From Geobacter sp. DSM 9736 (GTDB taxonomy: Bacteria > Desulfobacterota > Desulfuromonadia > Geobacterales > Geobacteraceae): a stretch of DNA of 64,000 nucleotides. Location: assembly GCF_900187405.1 (NCBI RefSeq), contig NZ_LT896716.1:3844753-3908752 (forward strand), given 5' to 3'. The translations under genes and the position numbers were made by a program. The notes below the pieces were generated by a model. The model was not told where the DNA came from. It made no database searches and saw only the letters and a list, made by a program, of their open reading frames with translations. Shown here in pieces: positions 1-7,504 of this stretch; position 1 is the first letter of the stretch; every line of letters starts with the position of its first letter.

Positions 1-1269
1 GAGGTTCCACACCATCTTTCCCGTCCTGCCGAGAGTGCCCAGAAATAGCGCCATGACTAGAGGACCACCTGCAAACCCCAGCTTGAAGGTGATCCCCCCG
101 GGAAGTGGAATCGGAATGCTTCCGAGGAGAAGGCCGAGGGCGAGTCCGAGGCTGAAGGTGAGGATATCGATTTCGCTCACGGCACGGTAGGAGTCCCCGA
201 GGTATTTTGTTACTCCCTGCATATGCTCGCGATAAGCCAGTACCCGCACCCGGTCTCCAAGTTCGAGGACAAGGTCGCCGTTGGGCAAAAAGTCGTCATC
301 GCCGCGCCGGACCCTTGTGATGACCGCCCCAAATTTCTTTCGAAGGTTGAGGTCCTTGAGCCGCCTCCCTGCGACCTGGGGGTTCGATACGAAAATTCTC
401 CGGAAATCGAATTCGCTACGGTCCAGGTCGAGTTCCTCTTCGCTCTTTTCGCCGAAGTAATCGGCAACCCGCCGTATTTCCCCTGCCGTCCCCACTACTG
501 TCAGCAGGTCCCCTACCTTCGGTTTCTCCTCCGGAAAGGCCATGATTACCTGGTCGCCCCGCTTGAGGCGACCGAACATCACCAGCCATCCCTCTTCGCG
601 ACGGAGATCCTCGAGGTTTCTGGTGCAGCATCCCGGTCGGGTGACCCTGATAGTAAAATTCTTGAGCGGCTCGGTGGCCGCACCGAAAGAATGGAGCTGC
701 TTTGCCTCCGCTGCATAGTCGATCCGCCAGAGCCGCTGTGCCACATTTATTGCCAGCACCATTCCAATGATTCCAACCGGATAGGTGATTGAGTAGCCGA
801 GAACAGGTTCCGCCAGGAGCTGTTCGAGGTGTTCGCCTGCGAAGTGGTGCTTTATTGTGTCCAGGGCTCCGGCGAGGCCAGGAGTGTTGGTGAGGCTTCC
901 GGCGAACATCCCGGCGGTGATACTTGGCTTGATGTGGAGGAGCTTTGCGGCCAGCGCGGTCAATCCGGCTGAAGTCGAGATGACCCCAAGAACCAGGAGG
1001 TTGTAGCGCAACCCCTGCCGCTTGAAGGAGGAGGTGAAGGTCAGCCCTCCGCTCAGGCCTATGGTGTAAATGAAAAGGCCCATTCCAAGCATGTAGATAA
1101 TCTCCGGGAGCTTCATCTCCGGGTCCAGGGCACCGAAGGCAAGCCCGACGAAGAGTACTGCGGAAACACCCAGTCTGCTACCGGCAATTTTGATGCCTCC
1201 GAGAGGGTAGCCGATGGCGGCAACAAGGAAAAGGAGGAGGAGCGGGTTGTCGAGAAGAAGTTGTATCAT
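1..1269 (-). CDS. AspT/YidE/YbjL-type membrane transporter (truncated by window edge)
   Basis: The reading frame opens at ATG 1269-1267, has a Shine-Dalgarno-like AAGGTG just upstream, and stays open for 423 codons to base 1, so the C-terminal end lies outside the window. The N-terminal half (about residues 1-190) is a run of hydrophobic helices rich in Gly and Leu. It contains a GLFIYTIGLSGG-type segment and a GMFAGSLTNTPGLAGAL segment, as seen in the AspT/YidE duplicated transporter family. Two hydrophilic blocks resembling TrkA-C (RCK_C) domains follow, centred roughly on residues 210-275 and 300-365. The second membrane half then starts with FSLGLALGLLLGSIPIP. Family members are aspartate:alanine antiporters or uncharacterised permeases; the substrate here cannot be read from sequence. 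Confidence 0.82.
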   Translation of the reverse strand, partial: MIQLLLDNPLLLLFLVAAIGYPLGGIKIAGSRLGVSAVLFVGLAFGALDPEMKLPEIIYMLGMGLFIYTIGLSGGLTFTSSFKRQGLRYNLLVLGVISTSAGLTALAAKLLHIKPSITAGMFAGSLTNTPGLAGALDTIKHHFAGEHLEQLLAEPVLGYSITYPVGIIGMVLAINVAQRLWRIDYAAEAKQLHSFGAATEPLKNFTIRVTRPGCCTRNLEDLRREEGWLVMFGRLKRGDQVIMAFPEEKPKVGDLLTVVGTAGEIRRVADYFGEKSEEELDLDRSEFDFRRIFVSNPQVAGRRLKDLNLRKKFGAVITRVRRGDDDFLPNGDLVLELGDRVRVLAYREHMQGVTKYLGDSYRAVSEIDILTFSLGLALGLLLGSIPIPLPGGITFKLGFAGGPLVMALFLGTLGRTGKMVWNL

Positions 1270-1413
1270 GAGCACCTTCTGCAGGCGGCGGAGGTGCTGG
1301 GAGCGCACTTCCCGGAAAAAGAGAGGGATATGAAGGGCGCATCCGGCGTCCTACATATCCCTGTCCTCATCGTCACAGATTCGGCTTTTGCCCTAGTGGA
1401 GGGGTTTCACTCC

Positions 1414-2019
1414 TCAGAACCGGAAACCAAGGTCTCCTGTAGCTGAATAACCGTCAAGCCTGATATCCCGTCCTCCGAATTCCGGCTCTGCCCAGAGATA
1501 GCGTGCTTCGGCACCGACGAAGAACCGTTCGGTTACGTCGAAGTTGATCCCGGCTCCGGCATGGAGGCCGTAGGTAAATTTAGTTGAGCTTGTGGCGTCG
1601 CTGGTGGTGACGTCGGCGTCGAAGTCGGTGAGATAAGCGCCGATGCCGCCAAGAATGTACGGTTCAACGGGACCGAGTTGAGCAAGCAGTTTCCCTGTAA
1701 GTACCACCGGCACCACGCGCAGCTTTACCGTTCCCGCCTGATTGGCGGCTGTTCCCTTGTTCTCGAAATAGCCGGCGCCGAGCTCGAGAGCAAAGACAGG
1801 AAGAAAGTAGTGGCCGATAGCAACTTCGCCGCTGAACCTGGTTTCGTTGTTGACATCCAGTCCATCCCCGCCTGCCCCACTGATGGTGAACCTGTTGCTG
1901 GGGTCGTAGGCACCGGCTTTGATCATCAAATAGTTTGCCGGTTTCTCTGCAAGCGCAGCAGCGGGCGCGAGGGCCAAGAGCATAGCGATAACGATCAATA
2001 CGAGTGCATTGGGTTTCAT
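1414..2019 (-). CDS. small outer-membrane beta-barrel protein
   Basis: This gene encodes 201 residues. I chose ATG 2019 because AAAGGAGG sits 5-8 bases upstream and the protein then begins with a clean signal peptide (MKPNALVLIVIAMLLALAPAAALA). The mature part alternates polar and apolar residues in strand-like stretches (for example VAIGHYFLPVFALELGAGYF and KFTYGLHAGAGINFDVTERFFVGAEARY). It ends in ...DLGFRF, and a C-terminal Phe is the usual recognition signal for BAM-dependent barrel insertion. This fits the OmpX/OmpW/Opa-like eight-strand porin superfamily (beta-barrel porin 'bbp_2' type). The role is unknown; small barrels of this kind act in envelope integrity or as narrow channels. Confidence 0.75.
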   Translation of the reverse strand: MKPNALVLIVIAMLLALAPAAALAEKPANYLMIKAGAYDPSNRFTISGAGGDGLDVNNETRFSGEVAIGHYFLPVFALELGAGYFENKGTAANQAGTVKLRVVPVVLTGKLLAQLGPVEPYILGGIGAYLTDFDADVTTSDATSSTKFTYGLHAGAGINFDVTERFFVGAEARYLWAEPEFGGRDIRLDGYSATGDLGFRF

Positions 2020-2099
2020 GGTGCCTCCTTTTATTATGGGAGATATGTCGGCCGCTGGCGGCGGCACCACTACGCGATACGCCTTGGTGCGGAGCCGTC

Positions 2100-2453
2100 T
2101 CACTTACTCTTGGGTGCGTCGCTTTCTTCTATTTTCATCTCATTTACAACACTCTTCACACCCTTGACTTCTTCGGTCAGTTTGGATGCAAGCTCTTTTT
2201 CTGCCTGTGAACGTGCTTTTCCGGTTAGCGTCACTACCCCGTCAGTGGTCTCCACGCTCGTGTTAAGAGCACTGGTAGCCTTGTTGCCGAGAAGCTTCAT
2301 CTTGACCTTGGTAGTAATGGAGGCATCATCCATCTTCTCGCCAACTGTTTCGTCGCTGCTCCGGGTGCCAGTATCGGCTGCCTGCAGGTATACGCCCGGG
2401 CCAAGGAGAGCCGCAGCAGTCACAAGAAATGCAAATACATTGCGCGTTCTCAT
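2100..2453 (-). CDS. BON-domain periplasmic protein (OsmY-like)
   Basis: This gene encodes 117 residues. A signal peptide covers about residues 1-25 (MRTRNVFAFLVTAAALLGPG...). A single BON domain follows (about 40-108) with the family pattern DASITTKVKMKLLGN ... VETTDGVVTLTGKARSQAEKELASKLTEEVKGVKSVVNEM. BON proteins such as OsmY are periplasmic and bind membrane phospholipid or support envelope homeostasis under stress. A Shine-Dalgarno AAAGGAGG precedes the ATG, and a good sigma-70 promoter lies upstream. The gene ends about 80 bp before the outer-membrane barrel gene on the same strand, so the two may be co-transcribed. Confidence 0.85.
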   Translation of the reverse strand: MRTRNVFAFLVTAAALLGPGVYLQAADTGTRSSDETVGEKMDDASITTKVKMKLLGNKATSALNTSVETTDGVVTLTGKARSQAEKELASKLTEEVKGVKSVVNEMKIEESDAPKSK

Positions 2454-2534
2454 TTCCTATCCTCCTTTCAAATGTTGCGCCGCAAAGGCATGTCATCATT
2501 ATTGATTATCAAGCTGTAATTAGATTACGCTAAA

Positions 2535-2562
2535 AATATAAAACAGATTTTCACGAAGTCAA
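2535..2562 (-). promoter_or_regulatory. predicted sigma-70 promoter of the BON-domain gene
   Basis: On the minus strand TTGACT (2562-2557) is followed after 16 bases by TATATT (2540-2535), about 80 bases upstream of the ATG at 2453. The surrounding DNA is AT-rich compared with the flanking genes. This is pattern reading only. Confidence 0.5.
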
Positions 2563-2713
2563 CCGGTGTAGCTGCTGGCTCGGGGGGTAAATGGCGGCAT
2601 GTGGTATGGCGGTTTTCCAGACTCTGTCGAAATCAGGAAAAGCTGCTACAATTTTACGGTGTCGGTGTGGCGGGACGGGACTCCCGTCAAGGTTCTGAAG
2701 GAGGACCCGTGAG

Positions 2714-2854
2714 ATGGCGAAGTTTCACCCCCTCCGGGTGAGCGTGCTGCACAAGAAGAGGGGGCGGAGGTCAGACCAGAAGTTGGCGAAGCTGCAGGAT
2801 ACCGATCATATTTCCCCGGAGGCTCGTCATGATACGCTATCCCAGTATTCGTGA
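2714..2854 (+). CDS. possible small basic protein (46 aa), unrecognised
   Basis: An ATG at 2714 is preceded by AAGGAGG nine bases upstream and opens a 46-codon frame. The predicted product is strongly basic in its first half (MAKFHPLRVSVLHKKRGRRS...) and has no membrane segment or signal peptide. Its end overlaps the start of the next small ORF (2829) in a different frame, which would be consistent with translational coupling. No homologue is recognised. The good ribosome binding site is the main support; without conservation data it may be spurious. Confidence 0.35.
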   Translation: MAKFHPLRVSVLHKKRGRRSDQKLAKLQDTDHISPEARHDTLSQYS

Positions 2855-3035
2855 GGGCGATTGTGTTCGTCCTGAAGACAGGCTGTTTATCTGCGAGGAG
2901 TGCCAGCGGGCGGAATGGTTGTGCGACCGGTTCGCTTCGATCATATACTGCCACCGCGAGGGGCACGGCAGGATGCGGGAGGCAAACACCATCGAGTACG
3001 CTTTCGCCAAGCAGGCACTGAAGACGTTTATCTGA
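2829..3035 (+). CDS. possible small Cys-containing protein (68 aa)
   Basis: ATG 2829 has GGAGG seven bases upstream. The 68-residue product contains an ICEECQ CxxC pair followed by two further Cys and several His (LCDRF...YCHREGHGR), a layout compatible with a small metal-binding fold. It is acidic at the N terminus and has no signal peptide. It overlaps the preceding 46-aa ORF by 26 bases. A hairpin ends about 48 bases downstream. I do not recognise the family. Support is the ribosome site and the Cys/His pattern; an antisense ORF over the same bases has no comparable signal. Confidence 0.42.
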   Translation: MIRYPSIREGDCVRPEDRLFICEECQRAEWLCDRFASIIYCHREGHGRMREANTIEYAFAKQALKTFI

Positions 3036-3052
3036 GTAACTGCGGACCAGGA

Positions 3053-3083
3053 CAAAAAATGCCCGCACTCTGGTGCGGGCATT
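3053..3083 (-). terminator. intrinsic terminator of the FecR/DUF6600 gene
   Basis: A perfect 11-bp stem (AATGCCCGCAC / GTGCGGGCATT, 3058-3083) with a TCTG loop is followed on the minus strand by a run of six T. It lies 25 bases past the stop of the gene ending at 3109. Read on the plus strand it lacks a clean T tract, though it could still act weakly for the small ORF ending at 3035. Confidence 0.85.
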
Positions 3084-3108
3084 CTCAGTTATTCCTGCTT
3101 TGTCCGGC

Positions 3109-4791
3109 TCAATCCCTCCGCTGCTCGCCCCTTCTTCCCCCGTCGAATCGTTCACCGCTTCGCGTCCCGTGCCGGAACCTGTCCGGTTGTCCCTGATGTT
3201 CCTTGGCAGTTCCCGATGCATTCCCTGATTTCGTCTGCGGTGTTTCCTTCGGCCGTTGCTGCTGGTGCTCTCGATGAGCCGGTGAGGCCCGTCTATCGGT
3301 TTTGACGGGGCGTGGCCCGCTCCCTTTTCCCGCCGTGGGGGAAGGGTGCTTCGGAGGAATGGGAGATCGTTGCGGCCCGGGCATCTGAATTGAGCGGTGT
3401 TCCCTGCGTTTGTCCGGCCCCGGGATTCCGCGCCCTTCACTTGTCGTTCGGATTCCGTCGCTTCCACCTGGGCGACGGGTGCGCTGCTTCCATTCCGGTG
3501 CCGGAGTTGCAGCTACGGAGGGGGGAGGCAGCTTCGTCGGAGGAATCCGTTTTATTGCCGGCATTCTGACGGTCCGGCTGTTTGTGGGCGGTTCAGGGCG
3601 GCTTATGGTCGCGCCGGAAGAGGTGGAGACGATGTCTCCTCGCGTCCTGACGTAGTTCATTCTTCCAGTTGCGAATGCCTCACGGGGCACGACTGTAAGC
3701 GCGCCGCCTGCGGCTCGCTGGTTCCGGTATGAGAATCTGCCGGTAACGCTGATGTGGTTGATGTTAGTGACATTGGTAATGGTAACGCTCGAACGGCCAT
3801 AGTAGCCGCGCCCGTAATAGATTTCCCCTGGGGCCAGCGGAACCCATGCCACATGCTGAGGAGTGGTGATCCAGCCCACATATGCGGGAGCCCAATAAAC
3901 ATCGCCACGGGCAGGAGGGACCCAGCACCAGCCTCTTCCGGAAATAGCCACCCACCTCCCGTAGTGGTAGGGAGCCCACCCCCAGCTTTCGTAAGAGATC
4001 CAGACATAATCGTCGCCGCGCCAGATCCATCTTCCTACCCGATAGGGAGTCCAATTCTCCCCCGCGATGATTGTCGGCCTCCAAACGCGGCCATAGTCGG
4101 AAACTTCGATCCATTCTCCCGATGATCCCAGCTCATTCTCATACAGCCAGAGCTCCTCGGGAAGTCGAGCGCTTCGAGTGCGGGGCTTTATCTGCCGGTC
4201 GCGCTTCTGGTTCCACTTCTGCCATGCGTCCGGAGGGGCGAGGGGAAGCAGTTTGCTCTCCTCATCCCCTATGCTCAGCATCTCTCCGCTGTGGAGCTCG
4301 GTACTGCCTTCGCTGTCTTCCACGTAAGCCGTACCTTTAAGGACTGCAATAGTCTCGTGACCCTCAGAAGGGAGATCAAGCCGGATAAGCGTATGATTTT
4401 CGATCGTGACGGTGCTTTCGGTGAGTTCGAACTGGCAGGCTATTCCTGGGGCGCTGCCGGAGTTTACGTAAGCATGACCCATCGTAAGATGGAATTGGAG
4501 AAGATCGTCCCCTGCCTCCACCAGATCCAGCAGGGTTTCGCTGCCGAGACGAACGTAGGTACCGTTCCGGAGCTGGATTTCGACTTTGCTCCCGTCAGGG
4601 CTCCAGACGCTGTCCCCCTCCTCGAGAGGGGTATTGACCGCTGCGGGGACCCAATCGTTGTCGTCGGCCATCCGGATCTGGACATCTCCCTGCACCAACA
4701 TGATTCGCGCAGTTCCCCGGAGTTCGCTGGCGGAAGCGGGGGCGGGAAGAAGAAAAGCAATGGTCAGCACTAGAAACGGAAACACTCTCAT
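3109..4791 (-). CDS. secreted FecR-domain / DUF6600 protein
   Basis: This gene encodes 560 residues. A signal peptide covers residues 1-22 (MRVFPFLVLTIAFLLPAPASA). A FecR-like domain occupies about 30-190; it includes the typical phrases GDVQIRMADDNDW, LEEGDSVWSPDGSKVEIQLRNGTYVRLGS and a prolonged beta-rich region. A Trp/Tyr-rich DUF6600 region follows at about 215-330, with repeated WxPY.GRW, WGWAPYHYGRW and WCWVPP motifs. The final 190 residues are low-complexity, rich in Pro, Arg, Thr and Gly, and probably disordered. FecR domains in this arrangement are usually extracytoplasmic structural or binding modules, not the iron-siderophore anti-sigma regulators. No sigma factor gene is adjacent. 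Function unknown. Confidence 0.78.
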   Translation of the reverse strand: MRVFPFLVLTIAFLLPAPASASELRGTARIMLVQGDVQIRMADDNDWVPAAVNTPLEEGDSVWSPDGSKVEIQLRNGTYVRLGSETLLDLVEAGDDLLQFHLTMGHAYVNSGSAPGIACQFELTESTVTIENHTLIRLDLPSEGHETIAVLKGTAYVEDSEGSTELHSGEMLSIGDEESKLLPLAPPDAWQKWNQKRDRQIKPRTRSARLPEELWLYENELGSSGEWIEVSDYGRVWRPTIIAGENWTPYRVGRWIWRGDDYVWISYESWGWAPYHYGRWVAISGRGWCWVPPARGDVYWAPAYVGWITTPQHVAWVPLAPGEIYYGRGYYGRSSVTITNVTNINHISVTGRFSYRNQRAAGGALTVVPREAFATGRMNYVRTRGDIVSTSSGATISRPEPPTNSRTVRMPAIKRIPPTKLPPPSVAATPAPEWKQRTRRPGGSDGIRTTSEGRGIPGPDKRREHRSIQMPGPQRSPIPPKHPSPTAGKGSGPRPVKTDRRASPAHREHQQQRPKETPQTKSGNASGTAKEHQGQPDRFRHGTRSGERFDGGRRGEQRRD

Positions 4792-4918
4792 GACGACTCC
4801 ATTTCTGTCCGGTTCCGGAGGGGCAGGATGTTCCTTTAGAACTGCAAGAGCGTGCTGATCCTGTTTGTCGGCTCAGACTCGTATTACTTGATTGTATCAG
4901 GAAACTTGCTCGGTGGGA

Positions 4919-5935
4919 TCATCGCCCGTTTCCACCCTTCAGGTACCTGCGGACAGCCTGGTTGTGCTGCTCGAGTGTGGAGGTGAAAGCGTGGGTGCCA
5001 TCCTTCTTGGCAACGAAGTAGAGGTATTCGGTTCGTGCGGGGGCCAGAACGGCTTCCACGGCTTCCCGGCTCGGATTGCCGATGGGCCCCGGAGGAAGGC
5101 CTTTTATAAGATAGGTGTTATAGGGGGTGCGGCGCATGATGTCATTTTTCGAGACGTTGCCTGCGAAGGCGCGTATTCCGTACACTGCTGTCGGGTCGCT
5201 CTGAAGAGGCATTCCCCTTTTCAGCCTGTTCAGAAATACCGACGCGATGAGCGGGCGCTCCGCTGGAGAAACCGCTTCCTTGTCCACCATAGAAGCGAGG
5301 GTGAGAATCCGGTGCCGGTCAAGCCCCGTAGAACTCGCGCGCGCTGCGAACTTTTCTTCGTAGATCCTGTCGGACTGCTCTACCATCATCCGAATTAGTC
5401 CGGCTTCATCAGTCTTCGTGGATACGTTGTAGGTGCAGGGATAGAGGTAGCCTTCGACGCTTGATGCGGCTATGCCAAGGTCCTGCAGTAGCGTTTTGCT
5501 TCTGCATAGCTCCAGAAAGACCTTCTTCCGGAAGGTGCCCTGCGATTCGAGGAGTTCGCCGACCTGGAAGATGGAGTATCCTTCAGGCACGGTGACTTTG
5601 CGGGTATAGACTTCTCCCGCCACCATCTTGCGCAGGATTTCTCCAGGAAGCAGCCCGTCATTGAACTGATAGTACCCGGCTTTGACCTTTGCTTCTGCTC
5701 CCTTCATTCTGGAGTAAAGGACAAACATTCCTGCGCTGGAGACGATCCTTTTTTCTTCCAGTTCCCGAGCAATCCGGGTCAAGGAAGAGCCCTGCTCAAA
5801 GTCGAAAAGCTGGACATTTTTCCCGTCTCCTGCAGAGCTGAAGGCAAAAATGCCGAATCGCAGACAGGGGATGAGAAGAAGAAGGATGACAGCCAGTAGG
5901 AGGAAAGTGGTGCGGGAGCTGAACCGGACTTTCAT
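4919..5935 (-). CDS. mltG: endolytic murein transglycosylase MltG
   Basis: This gene encodes 338 residues, the usual length for the YceG/MltG family. One N-terminal membrane anchor (about residues 10-32) is followed by a LysM-like region (SSLTRIARELEEKRIVSS). The catalytic domain carries EGYLYPCTYNV and the signature LASMVDKEA...ERPLIASVFLNRLKRGMPLQSDPTAVYG. Glu220 in VDKEA corresponds to the family's catalytic Glu. MltG cleaves nascent peptidoglycan strands and sets glycan chain length. It is the last gene of the packed minus-strand operon, starting 3 bases after the plsY stop. Confidence 0.95.
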   Translation of the reverse strand: MKVRFSSRTTFLLLAVILLLLIPCLRFGIFAFSSAGDGKNVQLFDFEQGSSLTRIARELEEKRIVSSAGMFVLYSRMKGAEAKVKAGYYQFNDGLLPGEILRKMVAGEVYTRKVTVPEGYSIFQVGELLESQGTFRKKVFLELCRSKTLLQDLGIAASSVEGYLYPCTYNVSTKTDEAGLIRMMVEQSDRIYEEKFAARASSTGLDRHRILTLASMVDKEAVSPAERPLIASVFLNRLKRGMPLQSDPTAVYGIRAFAGNVSKNDIMRRTPYNTYLIKGLPPGPIGNPSREAVEAVLAPARTEYLYFVAKKDGTHAFTSTLEQHNQAVRRYLKGGNGR

Positions 5936-5938
5936 GCT

Positions 5939-6526
5939 TCAGGCCTTGAACCTGTTCTCGGTGCCCAGCTTCAGCCTCACGATGTTTTCCCGGTGCTTCT
6001 GGACCACAAGAGAGGCTATGAGGGCCGTCATGGCGATCATAAGGGTATTGCCATCCATGAGAGCCACGAGCAGAGGCATGGCAATTGCCGCGCATATCGA
6101 TGCAAGAGAAACGTACCGCCACTGCCACAGGACGAAGGCGAAGACCCCTACCGCGAGGAGTACGGCTAGGGGAGACGTGCCGAGAAAAACTCCGAGAGCG
6201 GTGGCGACTCCTTTTCCCCCTTTGAATCCGAGAAAAACGGTGTAGACGTGACCAATGAAAGCGGCCGCGCCGACGGCGGCGATCCAGAGGTCGGGGAAGC
6301 CCAGGTGCTTTGCAAGGAGCACAGGAATAAGACCTTTGAGGCAATCCGCGATGAGCGTCGCGATTCCCATCTTACGTCCCATGGTCCGGTAAACGTTGGT
6401 GGCGCCTATGTTGCCGCTGCCCGTGTTCCTGATGTCGACCCCGCCGAAGGCTTTTGCCAGGAGCAGTCCGCTAGGGATAGAGCCGAGGAGATAGGCGAGG
6501 GGGAGAAGAAGCAGTTCTTTCGTCAT
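5939..6526 (-). CDS. plsY: glycerol-3-phosphate acyltransferase PlsY
   Basis: This gene encodes 195 residues with five predicted membrane segments. It shows the PlsY family signatures SIPSGLLLAKAFGGVDIRNTGSGNIGATNVYR near the N terminus and GFKGGKGVATALG in the middle. PlsY transfers the acyl group from acyl-phosphate to glycerol-3-phosphate, the first step of membrane phospholipid synthesis, at the inner membrane. It starts 36 bases after the stop of the MauE/DoxX-like gene and is followed directly by mltG, so a shared transcript is likely. Confidence 0.95.
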   Translation of the reverse strand: MTKELLLLPLAYLLGSIPSGLLLAKAFGGVDIRNTGSGNIGATNVYRTMGRKMGIATLIADCLKGLIPVLLAKHLGFPDLWIAAVGAAAFIGHVYTVFLGFKGGKGVATALGVFLGTSPLAVLLAVGVFAFVLWQWRYVSLASICAAIAMPLLVALMDGNTLMIAMTALIASLVVQKHRENIVRLKLGTENRFKA

Positions 6527-6562
6527 GGTAAGTCTATGTTCGCTTTCAATTTAATAGGGATA

Positions 6563-7000
6563 CTACCGGAAACGGTTGGACGACCGCTCCGGCTGATACA
6601 TCGTGAAAAGTGCCAAGGCAAGGAGCAGGAGATCACGCATTATGGCGGTCCAGGCAGACGTTTTCGGCCCCCCTTGCCTGAAGCAGCCGCAGTCGATGTC
6701 GAGTCCGCGGACGATGGTAGATGCAAGGAGCAGGATGAAGACGATGTTGAGCAGGGCTACGGTCGCTGCGGCTCCCCTGGCACGGTACCCGGTCACGAGC
6801 AGCAGGCCGCAGAGCAGTTCCAGCCAAGGGAGAATTGCAGCAGCAAGGTAATTGCCGAAGTAGGGAAGAACTTGATAGGCGGCGATGTTACCGGCGAATG
6901 CAACCGGATCTATGATCTTTATGATTCCTGCGTAGATGAAAATGCCCCCAAGGAGAAGGCGCACTAGGATGTGAATGATATTCGTGGTGCGCTTAGTCAT
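6563..7000 (-). CDS. MauE/DoxX-family membrane protein
   Basis: The start at ATG 7000 gives 145 residues and overlaps the upstream rhodanese stop as ATGA, which favours it over the longer 158-residue frame. There are four hydrophobic helices. The first shows the DoxX/MauE-type pattern LVRLLLGGIFIYAGIIKIIDPVAFAGNIAAYQ. A CGC motif sits in the loop LDIDCGCFRQGG, a feature of MauE-type proteins linked to thiol or disulfide chemistry (in methylamine dehydrogenase maturation and in rhodanese-associated pairs). Translational coupling to a membrane-anchored rhodanese suggests a joint role in sulfur or thiol redox reactions in the envelope. The specific function is unknown. Confidence 0.8.
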   Translation of the reverse strand: MTKRTTNIIHILVRLLLGGIFIYAGIIKIIDPVAFAGNIAAYQVLPYFGNYLAAAILPWLELLCGLLLVTGYRARGAAATVALLNIVFILLLASTIVRGLDIDCGCFRQGGPKTSAWTAIMRDLLLLALALFTMYQPERSSNRFR

Positions 7001-7503
7001 GGTGCGTTTCCTTCCACGGGGTAGCCAGCGTCCCGCCACTCCGGATATCCTCCCTCGAAGACGAAGACCGAGCCGTAGCCGGCGGCAATCAGCTTTCTAC
7101 CCAGCTCCATGCTGTCGTGGCAGCCGTAGCCGTTGCAGTAGATGATGATCAGCGACTCAGGGGGGACCTTTTCCTTTAACCGGGCGATGGCCGTGTCGGC
7201 TTCCCCCAGCGGGAGCGACAGGGCTCCTCTGATTCGTCCGTTCGTGAATGTCTCCCTGTCGCGCGCATCGACTATCACCGCTTCATTCCTGTCGAAGAAA
7301 TCTTTGACCTGCATGAGCCCTACCGGTAGCGGCACTGCGGCAGCGGGGGCACTGGTGGGTGCTTCCGCAGGGGCTGGCGCGGCGAGTTTTCCTGTCCATG
7401 CCTGACGAAGCAGCTTCTGATTCCAGATGCTGCCGATGAGGGTGGCCACGAGGAGGAGAAGCGCTATCTCGACCACAGTTTTTTTTATCGAAGATGAGTT
7501 CAT
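6997..7503 (-). CDS. membrane-anchored rhodanese-like protein
   Basis: This gene encodes 168 residues. An N-terminal membrane anchor (about residues 8-25, VVEIALLLLVATLIGSIW) is followed by an Ala/Pro-rich linker and a single rhodanese domain (about 68-165). The domain contains VIVDARDRETFTNGRIRGALSLPLGE and the active-site loop YCNGYGCHDS with the expected Cys. This predicts a periplasmic sulfurtransferase or persulfide carrier. The gene begins 1 base after the copA stop, and its own stop overlaps the start of the MauE/DoxX-like gene, so copA, rhodanese and MauE-like protein are probably made together. Confidence 0.88.
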   Translation of the reverse strand: MNSSSIKKTVVEIALLLLVATLIGSIWNQKLLRQAWTGKLAAPAPAEAPTSAPAAAVPLPVGLMQVKDFFDRNEAVIVDARDRETFTNGRIRGALSLPLGEADTAIARLKEKVPPESLIIIYCNGYGCHDSMELGRKLIAAGYGSVFVFEGGYPEWRDAGYPVEGNAP

Positions 7504-7504
7504 A

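Noticed and set aside
2646-3467. Minus-strand ORF of 273 codons
   Set aside because: It overlaps the end of the well-supported FecR/DUF6600 gene in another frame, crosses that gene's terminator hairpin, and its translation is low-complexity and Arg-rich with no ribosome site.
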